From contig CAMXTM010000027.1 of NCBI GenBank assembly GCA_947246775.1, forward strand, positions 1 through 12,404: DNA of 12,404 nt, given 5' to 3'. Shown here piece after piece: positions 5,992 to 12,404 of this stretch. The notes beneath the pieces were generated by a model. That model saw only the letters and a program-made list of their open reading frames with translations, was not told the origin of the DNA and did not search any database. This DNA comes from an uncultured Clostridium sp. GTDB lineage: Bacteria > Bacillota > Clostridia > Lachnospirales > Anaerotignaceae. Position 1 is the first letter of the stretch. Every line of letters starts with the position of its first letter. The position numbers and the translations under genes were made by a program.

Positions 5992-7602
5992 TTATTTACT
6001 TAACAGTTCTATCCACTGTTTTACTTGTTCATCTTCTGGTGCAAACGCCTGCAATTTTTGAGCCAAATCTAATGCTTTTTCTTTCATGCTTGGCTCATTT
6101 ATCAAACTTTGTATGGTTTTTTTCGTATTTTCTACAATATCAATTAAATTTTGTTGTTTTTCTTGATTCTTTTTATGGATAAAAGCCCACAAGTCCTCGT
6201 TGCCCTCTTTTGTACTTGCAATTTGTTCTAACAAAACATCTCTTTTTTCTTTTTCCAAACCCCCAATATACTCATGCAGCATATTATAACTATCCTGTAC
6301 TACTTTCTTTTGGCTTGGTATCTCTCTTTTCCTTGCATCAAGCAGTATTTTATAATATTCCCCAAGTGTAATACCACTTTGTTCTTGGTGGCTCAACCTT
6401 ACAATGAGCCAATAAAAATTAAAAAATGCTGCTCCTGTTACTTCTAACAAATCAACCTCTTTTACAACATCGCCTGCACTTTTTATTTCTCCCAATTCCA
6501 TATAGCATCTTGCTTCTAAAAACTGTATAAACTGCATATGGCTTTCATTGGCAAAACTAAGCGAGCCTGTCCTCAGCAAACGCAGATTGATTTCTCCCTT
6601 TTTATATTTTTCCATCAAATACAAATATTTTTCTATCATTTTAAGGGCTGGGCGATACTGTTTTTGCTGAAACAAGGTATTTGATTGTATAAAACGCACA
6701 TCGATTTCAAAAAGCTCATAAATATCACTTTTATCTTCGCCCACAAACAGTTTGACATAATCTTGACAAATTTCTAGTGTTTTTTGTTTATTATCCTGTT
6801 TACTATAGTAGCGTGCTACTTTTACAAAAGCATTTGGTGCAAACAAATTATTTAACTCTTGATACATCAATTTTTCTGTCAGCAATATCAAATTTTTATA
6901 TACTTCTTTATTAATAACATCTTCTTCTACCAATATGTGTACAATCGCCCTTAAATCATGCATATTTTGTTTAATTTGCTTTTGAAGCAACGCTGCATTT
7001 CTTTGCTTTTTTTGTTTTCTTTTTGTTTCATCTTCAAAAGCATAACCATCATGATACAACACATAATTTTGAAAAGAATAGGTTGGTTCTCTATATGGTA
7101 CATATTCATGGATAATGCCAATATATCTTGGGTTATAGTCTGCACGAAATACTCTATAATCCAAAAAGTCAGAGCTTACTCCTTTATAATCTTTTAAACT
7201 CTCGCAACGATTACAAATTTCTGCTTCAAAACAGTTTTTCTTTTTTAAAAAACAACCATAATATTGATGTCTTTGCTCACTTGTAAAAAATTCTACCAAA
7301 TGTGACACATCTTCTACCAATTCTTCATCAGCGTCAATTACCATTATCCATTCGCCCTGCGCCTGCTCCAGTCCCACATTTCTAGCCGCTGAAAAGTCAT
7401 TACACCATATAAAACTAATAAATTTATCTGCATACTTTTTTGCAATTTGAATTGAGCCATCTGTAGAGCCTGTATCTGTTATAATCAGCTCACAATTGAG
7501 CTGTTCTCTTAGTGGCGTCAAAGATTTTAAACATCGTTCTAAACATCGTTTTTCATTTTTTATAATCATACAAATGGATAGCACAATTTTATTTTTTTCC
7601 AT
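5992..7602 (-). CDS. Family 2 glycosyltransferase with helical C-terminal half (SunS-like layout)
   Basis: This is a 536-aa soluble protein. Residues 5-95 are a GT-A glycosyltransferase fold: LSICMIIKNE at the start, ITDTGSTDGS (41-50), NDFSAARN (68-75) and the metal-binding VIDADEE with Asp90 and Asp92. IIHEYVPY (163-170) and LYHDGY (182-187) resemble the acceptor-side motifs of SunS, the glycosyltransferase of the glycopeptide sublancin. From about residue 195 the protein is all-helical with TPR-like spacing. It uses an activated sugar to modify an unknown acceptor, perhaps a protein. No peptide precursor, exporter or flagellar gene is nearby. I chose the ATG at 7602 because GGGAGGA lies 5 bases before it; an ATG 13 codons upstream has no such site. 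The gene lies 139 bases after alaS with no minus-strand terminator between, so read-through is possible. Confidence 0.85.
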   Translation of the reverse strand: MEKNKIVLSICMIIKNEKRCLERCLKSLTPLREQLNCELIITDTGSTDGSIQIAKKYADKFISFIWCNDFSAARNVGLEQAQGEWIMVIDADEELVEDVSHLVEFFTSEQRHQYYGCFLKKKNCFEAEICNRCESLKDYKGVSSDFLDYRVFRADYNPRYIGIIHEYVPYREPTYSFQNYVLYHDGYAFEDETKRKQKKQRNAALLQKQIKQNMHDLRAIVHILVEEDVINKEVYKNLILLTEKLMYQELNNLFAPNAFVKVARYYSKQDNKQKTLEICQDYVKLFVGEDKSDIYELFEIDVRFIQSNTLFQQKQYRPALKMIEKYLYLMEKYKKGEINLRLLRTGSLSFANESHMQFIQFLEARCYMELGEIKSAGDVVKEVDLLEVTGAAFFNFYWLIVRLSHQEQSGITLGEYYKILLDARKREIPSQKKVVQDSYNMLHEYIGGLEKEKRDVLLEQIASTKEGNEDLWAFIHKKNQEKQQNLIDIVENTKKTIQSLINEPSMKEKALDLAQKLQAFAPEDEQVKQWIELLSK

Positions 7603-7681
7603 AACTATCCTCCCATCATCAATATAAATTATTATAGTCAAACTATTTTATCTCATTCCTTTTCTTTGATAACAGAACAGT

Positions 7682-7715
7682 AGGAGGGAAGCGAATGCTT
7701 CCCTCCTCTTTTTTT
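7682..7715 (+). terminator. Strong intrinsic terminator facing the plus strand
   Basis: AGGAGGGAAGC (7682-7692) and GCTTCCCTCCT (7697-7707) form a perfect 11-bp stem around the loop GAAT, followed by C and seven T (7709-7715) on the plus strand. On the minus strand, where both flanking genes lie, the T run comes before the hairpin instead of after it, so it would not work as an ordinary terminator for alaS. The T run also belongs to a 20-bp palindrome (7706-7725). Confidence 0.7.
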
Positions 7716-7741
7716 AAAAAAAGAGAATCTATATGACACTA

Positions 7742-10375
7742 TCACTGTTTTATAATCTCTTTTGCTTTTTCTAAAGCCTGTTCTATTTTTGTAACATCTT
7801 TACCGCCTGCTTGTGCCATATTTGGACGACCACCGCCGCCACCGCCACAACAAGCTGCTGCTGCTTTGATAATATTTCCTGCGTGGATTCCTTTTTTCAC
7901 TACATCATCTGTTGCCATAACAACAAGATTTACTTTATTGTCTTTTGCACTGGCAAGCACAACAACACCAGAACACAATTTTACCTTTAACTGGTCGCCC
8001 ATTGTTTTAAGCGCATTGCCATCTGCATCTTGTACTTTTGCACAAATGACATTGATGCCATTGATTTCTTCTTTTTGAGACAATATTTGCTCTACTGCAC
8101 CGCCAGCAAGTTTTGCTTTCAATTTTTCTACTTCTTTTGCACTCTCTTTTTGCTCAGCAACAATTTGCTCTACTCTATGCACCACATTATCTGCATTTGC
8201 TTTGACTATTTTACAAATATTTTTAATCTGTTCTTCCTGTGACTGATAATACTTTAATGCTTCTGTACCAGTGAGTGCTTCAATTCTTCTGACACCAGCC
8301 GCAATGCCATTTTCAGAAATAATTTTAAATGAGCCTACTTGTGCTGTATTTGTCAAATGTGCGCCGCCACAAAGTTCAATACTAAAATCGCCCATTGTAA
8401 CTACTCTTACTACATTGCCATATTTTTCGCCAAACAATGCCATAGCACCCATTTGTCTCGCTTCCTCAATGGATTTTTCACAAGTTGTAATATCCAGACT
8501 CTCAAATATTTTTTCGTTTACCATATTTTCTACTTGTTTTAGTTCCTCTTCTGTCAATGCTGTAAAGTGGGTAAAGTCAAAACGAAGTCTTTCTGCACTG
8601 ACATAAGAACCTGCTTGTTCTACATGAGTACCCAAAACAGTTCTTAATGCCTTTTGCAAAAGATGGGTTGCGCTATGGTTTCTGGAGGTTGCCATTCTTT
8701 TTACCATATCTATGCTCGCACAAGCAACATCTCCTACAGAAATACTACCCTCTTTTACTACACCAATATGTGCAATTTTTCCGCCTACTACTTTAATACA
8801 ATCTGTAATTTCTACTACACCAGTTTCTGTTTTGATTACACCATTGTCACCTACTTGTCCACCGCTTTCTGCATAAAATGGTGTGTTATCCAAAAAGACA
8901 GAAACACTATCACCAGCCGTTGCACTTTCTGCAACCGCATCATTTGCTACCAATGCAATCACTTTTGCTTCTTTTACTTCTTTGACATCATATCCTGCAA
9001 ATTTTGTTTCCATATTGACATCTAATTGATTGTATACATTTTCGTCAGCACCCATAAATGTGCTTTCTCCTCTTGCTGCTCTTGCTCTTTCTTTTTGCTG
9101 TTGCATTTCTTTTGTAAAAGCATCTTCGTCCAATCCAAAGCCTTCTTCTTCTAAGATTTCTTTTGTCAAATCAATAGGAAAACCATAAGTGTCATAAAGG
9201 CGGAATGATTTTTCACCAGACATTACTTTTTCGCCTGCTTTTTTCATTTCTGCAATGTCTGCTTTTAAAATTTCCATACCTTTGTCAATTGTTTTATAAA
9301 AACTGTTTTCTTCTATTGTTAATATTTTTAAAATGTAGTCTTTTTTGTCTACCAGTTCAGGATAAGCATCACCAGAATTTTCAATTACTGTTTTGCTCAG
9401 CTCTGCTAAAAATTCTCCTTCTATACCTAACAATTTGCCATGTCTTGCCGCACGTCTTAACAGTCTACGCAATACATAGCCTCTACCTTCGTTTGATGGC
9501 AACACGCCATCTGCCGTCATCACTGTGACAGAACGAATGTGGTCTGTAATGACTCTAACAGAAATATCTGTTTTTTTGTCTTTGCCATATTCTACCTTAG
9601 CAATCTCGCACACTCTTTTAATAATGTTTTGTACAGTATCTACATCAAAGATAGAGTCTACTCCCTGCATAATGGTTGCCATTCTTTCCAAGCCCATACC
9701 AGTATCTACATTTTTTTGCTCCAACAGTTCATATGTGCCATCTTCTTTTCTGTCAAACTGTGTTAAAACTAAGTTCCAGAACTCCATATAGCGGTCACAG
9801 TCGCAGCCTACACCACAAGTTGGGCTATCACAGCCATATTCTTCCCCTCTATCATAATAAATTTCTGTACAAGGACCACAAGGACCTAAACCATGTTCCC
9901 AGAAATTATCTTCTTTTCCTAATCTTGTAATTTTATCTTCTGGCAATCCTACTACATTGTGCCAAATATCATAAGATTCATCATCATCTAAATACACTGT
10001 TACATGAAGTTTATCCTCTGGAATTTCTAACACTTTTGTCACAAATTCCCATGACCAAGGGATAATTTCATTTTTAAAATAGTCCCCAAAGGAAAAATCG
10101 CCCAACATTTCAAAAAATGTACCATGTCTTGCTGTTTTTCCTACATTTTCAATGTCGCCTGTACGAATACATTTTTGACAGGTTGTGACTCTTTTTCTTG
10201 GTGGTGTTTCCTGTCCTGTAAAATACGCTTTCATTGGTGCCATACCAGAATTGATTAAAAGTAAACTGTTGTCGTTGTGTGGCACAACAGAAAAACTTTG
10301 TAAACGCAAATGGTCTTTGCTCTCAAAAAATGATAAAAACTTTTCTCTAATTTCATTAACTCCTAATTTCTGCAT
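7742..10375 (-). CDS. alaS: Alanyl-tRNA synthetase
   Basis: This 877-aa enzyme charges tRNA-Ala with alanine in the cytoplasm and hydrolyses mis-charged Ser and Gly. The catalytic domain shows RTGDIENVGKTARHGTFFEM (residues 71-90), WEHGLGPCGPCTEIYYD (159-175) and RRLLRRAARHG (303-313). A Cys-rich insert at 182-193 (CDSPTCGVGCDC) is common in clostridial enzymes. The editing domain has the zinc ligands His567 and His571 (RNHSATH) and Cys669 and His673 (CGGAH). The C-Ala domain carries the run of six glycines (844-849) in GGGGGGRPNMAQAGG. All parts are present and the length is normal. I chose the ATG at 10375 because AGGAGG lies 8 bases upstream; upstream ATG codons fall inside the T-box. Control is by the T-box leader. 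Confidence 0.98.
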   Translation of the reverse strand: MQKLGVNEIREKFLSFFESKDHLRLQSFSVVPHNDNSLLLINSGMAPMKAYFTGQETPPRKRVTTCQKCIRTGDIENVGKTARHGTFFEMLGDFSFGDYFKNEIIPWSWEFVTKVLEIPEDKLHVTVYLDDDESYDIWHNVVGLPEDKITRLGKEDNFWEHGLGPCGPCTEIYYDRGEEYGCDSPTCGVGCDCDRYMEFWNLVLTQFDRKEDGTYELLEQKNVDTGMGLERMATIMQGVDSIFDVDTVQNIIKRVCEIAKVEYGKDKKTDISVRVITDHIRSVTVMTADGVLPSNEGRGYVLRRLLRRAARHGKLLGIEGEFLAELSKTVIENSGDAYPELVDKKDYILKILTIEENSFYKTIDKGMEILKADIAEMKKAGEKVMSGEKSFRLYDTYGFPIDLTKEILEEEGFGLDEDAFTKEMQQQKERARAARGESTFMGADENVYNQLDVNMETKFAGYDVKEVKEAKVIALVANDAVAESATAGDSVSVFLDNTPFYAESGGQVGDNGVIKTETGVVEITDCIKVVGGKIAHIGVVKEGSISVGDVACASIDMVKRMATSRNHSATHLLQKALRTVLGTHVEQAGSYVSAERLRFDFTHFTALTEEELKQVENMVNEKIFESLDITTCEKSIEEARQMGAMALFGEKYGNVVRVVTMGDFSIELCGGAHLTNTAQVGSFKIISENGIAAGVRRIEALTGTEALKYYQSQEEQIKNICKIVKANADNVVHRVEQIVAEQKESAKEVEKLKAKLAGGAVEQILSQKEEINGINVICAKVQDADGNALKTMGDQLKVKLCSGVVVLASAKDNKVNLVVMATDDVVKKGIHAGNIIKAAAACCGGGGGGRPNMAQAGGKDVTKIEQALEKAKEIIKQ

Positions 10376-10396
10376 ACTATACTCCTCCTTAATCAT

Positions 10397-10432
10397 AAAA
10401 AAACGCCCCTTGACCATATCGGTCAAGGGGCG
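10397..10432 (-). terminator. T-box regulated terminator before alaS
   Basis: On the minus strand CGCCCCTTGACC and GGTCAAGGGGCG pair over 12 bp around GATAT, followed by seven T (10397-10403). The left arm includes CCCCTT, which can instead pair with AAGGG of the T-box (10453-10457) to form the antiterminator when uncharged tRNA-Ala binds. Confidence 0.95.
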
Positions 10433-10666
10433 GGAAATCTCTCGTGGTACCACCCTTGTTATGCAAAGCATCACTCTATCCCTTTAACGCAGGTATTACG
10501 TCAGGACATACTTTATTTTTCCGCCCTGCTGCCAACAATATTCCTTGTAAAAAAGACTGCTTCTGCAAATCATACCTAAAACGTTCCCACCTTTTCGTTT
10601 CTCTCTGCAAGGCTGTACTTTTGCATACTTCTTCTTTTTATAGCATTTTTTATTTCTTTTAAACTA
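10397..10666 (-). promoter_or_regulatory. T-box leader (tRNA-Ala sensing)
   Basis: The minus-strand leader of alaS holds the hallmark AAGGGTGGTACCACGAG (10441-10457), whose GGT bulge pairs with the free CCA end of tRNA. Upstream is a Stem I region with AGAGAGAA (just after TTGC, near 10610) and the distal-loop-like GGTGGGAAC, then the descending strand where the specifier should lie. Two GCA alanine codons occur there, at 10564-10566 and 10558-10560; either could be the specifier, and both call for the tRNA-Ala(UGC) anticodon. Low charged tRNA-Ala would favour the antiterminator and switch alaS on. Start near 10666 is inferred from the promoter. Confidence 0.93.
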
Positions 10667-10672
10667 TAAAAG

Positions 10673-10702
10673 ATTATATCTATACTTTACAGCTTTTGTC
10701 AA
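10673..10702 (-). promoter_or_regulatory. Promoter of the alaS T-box transcript
   Basis: The minus strand has consensus TTGACA (10697-10702), an 18-base spacer and TATAAT (10673-10678). The -35 box overlaps the TGA stop (10699-10701) of the regulator gene upstream, so the two genes are packed as tightly as possible and no separate terminator for the regulator is visible. Confidence 0.85.
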
Positions 10703-12129
10703 GGGGCATTTTGTAGTATTTCTTCTATTGTAATGCCTATTTTTTTTATTCCTTGCTCTATTTCTCTCTGCTTTACATTACAAAAACAAACTCTGATGCT
10801 TTCTTGCTCTTTTTGTCCCATATAATATTGGCTACTCGGCGCAACAATGACACCTTTATCCAGAAGCAATTTACAAAGTGTTTCTGATTCTACTTTTGGC
10901 GGCAATTCTAGCCAAAGACTAATCCCACCCTCTGGATACAAACAATTTACTTTATTTTCCAAGTGTTTTTTTACTGCACTGATAGCCATTCTATATTGCT
11001 CACCGCCATATTTTCTCATAATCGAACTGTGATACTGCCAGCCGCATTTCCTCAAATAATACTCTACTCCCTTTTGCAAAAAACCTGATGTAGAAATATC
11101 TGTTGTATATTTTGCAGACTGCACACGCTCTAACAGTTTTTTAGGTAGTAGCATAAAGCCCATACGCAGCCCAGGCATCCATATTTTTGAAAAACTTTTT
11201 ATGTATATTACTTTATTTTTATAGTCAAGTGCCTTTAATGGTACAATTTTTTCTGAACCATAATAAAAATCATATAAATTGTCGTCCTCTATAATATAAA
11301 AATGGTATTTTTCCGCAAGTTCCAACAATTTTCTCTTTTTTTCCATACTATAAGAAATGCCTGTTGGTGTCTGAAAATAAGCCATAATATACAAAAATTT
11401 AGGGTGATACACTTTTAATAAGTTTTCCAGTTCTGCAATATGAATACCATCTTTTTCCATACTAACAGTAATCACATTTCCCCCTCGTGACAAAAAAGCC
11501 CCACAAGCACTATATACTGTTGGCTTTTCTGTAAATATAGTATCACCATAATTTACAAGTGCCTTTGATATAATATCAATGCCCTGTTGCGCTCCAGATA
11601 TAATTTGTATATTATCCGCTACCGCATGAATACTATACTCTTGCAAATATTGACAAATAATTTGTCTTAATGGCAAATATCCCATACTGTCTAAATAGCG
11701 AAAAGCATTTCCCTTTTCTCTTTCTAAAACAGTATCAAATGCTTCTTTAAATTCTTCTACTGGAAACAAATGCTGTGGCATAGATGTATCTACAAAATTG
11801 ATAACATTTTCTAAATTATGCTGTGTTTCAAATTGTTTTGTCTGCTGAAATACAAGCGGCTTTTCTATTTGCTCTATTGGTAAAGGCGACACATATGTGC
11901 CACTGCCTACCAAGGAATACACTACCTTTTTTTGCTCCAAATATTTATATGCTGTCACAACCGTTACTACATTCACATGAAGTTTCAAAGCCATCTGTCT
12001 TATAGGTGGCAGTTTACTATTTGCAGGCAGTATCCCCTGCTCAATCATAGCACAAAGACCATCTGCTAGTTGCTTATATAATGGTATTTCTGATTTTTTA
12101 TCTATTATAATAGAATAAAAAGAATCCAT
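10699..12129 (-). CDS. MocR-type GntR family regulator with aminotransferase domain
   Basis: This 476-aa transcription factor joins a GntR winged helix to a fold type I PLP aminotransferase domain. The DNA-binding part (residues 14-81) has IPLYKQLADGL, LPANSKLPPIRQMALKLHVN and LVGSGTYVS. The PLP part runs from about 105 to the end: ISGAQQGID (177-185), FQTPTG (252-257), EDDNLYDFYY with Asp283, the Schiff-base lysine Lys315 in KSFSK, then PGLRMGF. The catalytic residues are kept, so PLP binding is likely. Known relatives (GabR, PdxR) sense PLP with an amine or amino acid and activate a neighbouring pathway operon; the target here is not in the window. I chose the ATG at 12129 because AAGGAG lies 9 bases upstream; another ATG 10 codons earlier lies before that site. 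Confidence 0.93.
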   Translation of the reverse strand: MDSFYSIIIDKKSEIPLYKQLADGLCAMIEQGILPANSKLPPIRQMALKLHVNVVTVVTAYKYLEQKKVVYSLVGSGTYVSPLPIEQIEKPLVFQQTKQFETQHNLENVINFVDTSMPQHLFPVEEFKEAFDTVLEREKGNAFRYLDSMGYLPLRQIICQYLQEYSIHAVADNIQIISGAQQGIDIISKALVNYGDTIFTEKPTVYSACGAFLSRGGNVITVSMEKDGIHIAELENLLKVYHPKFLYIMAYFQTPTGISYSMEKKRKLLELAEKYHFYIIEDDNLYDFYYGSEKIVPLKALDYKNKVIYIKSFSKIWMPGLRMGFMLLPKKLLERVQSAKYTTDISTSGFLQKGVEYYLRKCGWQYHSSIMRKYGGEQYRMAISAVKKHLENKVNCLYPEGGISLWLELPPKVESETLCKLLLDKGVIVAPSSQYYMGQKEQESIRVCFCNVKQREIEQGIKKIGITIEEILQNAP

Positions 12130-12237
12130 ATCTTTCTTCTCCTTTTTTATCTCTATCACTATCTAATTTATTGATTTAAAATAAAACTTATGCCATAAGC
12201 AAAAATTTATCATAATGAAATCTATTCATCTATCATA

Positions 12238-12253
12238 CTATATTTAAATATAG
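12238..12253. repeat. 16-bp perfect palindrome in the regulator promoter
   Basis: CTATATTTAAATATAG reads the same on both strands and covers the likely -10 box of the MocR-type gene, so it could be an operator. A second inverted repeat, CTTATG-C-CATAAG, lies at 12187-12199 in the leader. Both sit in very AT-rich DNA, where palindromes arise easily. Confidence 0.4.
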
Positions 12254-12275
12254 CTAATTATTTTTAGTATAGCAA
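12247..12275 (-). promoter_or_regulatory. Possible promoter of the MocR-type regulator
   Basis: The minus strand has TTGCTA (12270-12275), a 17-base spacer and TATATT (12247-12252). Both boxes are moderate. The leader would be about 110 nt. Beyond it, 12276-12404 is AT-rich with no gene or clear signal. Confidence 0.35.
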
Positions 12276-12404
12276 AATATTAGTCAAAAATCTATTGCGA
12301 TTTTAGGCATTTAGTATTTTGTATTCCTTATTTTTAATACCTGAAAGGACTGCTTTATTTTTAAAATTGTTTCTATTTTTGTACAAAAATTTTAAAAAAA
12401 TATT

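Noticed and set aside
10422..10707. GTCAAGGGGC occurs both in the T-box terminator arm (10422-10431) and at the end of the regulator gene (10698-10707).
   Set aside because: The second copy is explained by the last codons of the regulator and the alaS -35 box. A ten-base coincidence gives no clear regulatory pairing.
1..12404. CRISPR arrays, insertion sequences and prophage genes.
   Set aside because: I saw no spaced direct repeats, transposase or phage-like frames on either strand.

Overview
The window looks like chromosome of a low-G+C member of the Clostridia, probably related to the Lachnospirales. The basis is an AT-rich sequence, strong AGGAGG-type ribosome sites, a T-box leader in front of alaS, a clostridial-type Rex repressor and a lysine exporter (LysO) split over two genes. 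I cannot name the species. Apart from rex, every gene is on the minus strand.

Layout from left to right. Positions 1-995 hold three small minus-strand genes: one cut by the window edge, one of 111 aa and one of 170 aa. None has a function I can prove; their size, tandem order and very low G+C resemble immunity-gene arrays. They lie just downstream of a tRNA-Leu(CAG) gene (1080-1164) that has its own consensus promoter and terminator. Upstream of the tRNA is a 480-base stretch without protein genes. It contains what looks like a free-standing structured RNA of about 180 nt (1237-1419) with promoter and intrinsic terminator.

Positions 1642-4436 form an operon read leftwards: an ABC-F ribosome-associated ATPase, then the two halves of LysO, overlapping by an ATGA. 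The ABC-F promoter diverges from the rex promoter, and their -35 boxes overlap. An 18-bp Rex-like operator covers both -35 boxes, so Rex (4575-5294) may control itself and the ABC-F/lysO operon according to the NADH/NAD+ ratio. A strong bidirectional terminator separates rex from a 123-aa ORF. That ORF's promoter, ribosome site and first ATG are in a different reading frame from its body, so it is a frameshifted gene or, less likely, a -1 recoded one.

Positions 5992-10702 hold a family 2 glycosyltransferase with a helical C-terminal half and, upstream of it, alaS (alanyl-tRNA synthetase). alaS is preceded by a complete T-box leader. Between the two genes is a near-perfect intrinsic terminator pointing the wrong way, on the plus strand. 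The right end holds a MocR-type GntR/aminotransferase regulator (10699-12129), whose promoter region has a 16-bp perfect palindrome overlapping the likely -10 box. The last 100 or so bases hold nothing I can call.

Most of the window is ordinary housekeeping. The points most worth a second look are the structured RNA, the frameshifted gene, the shared Rex operator, the orphan plus-strand terminator and the small genes beside the tRNA.
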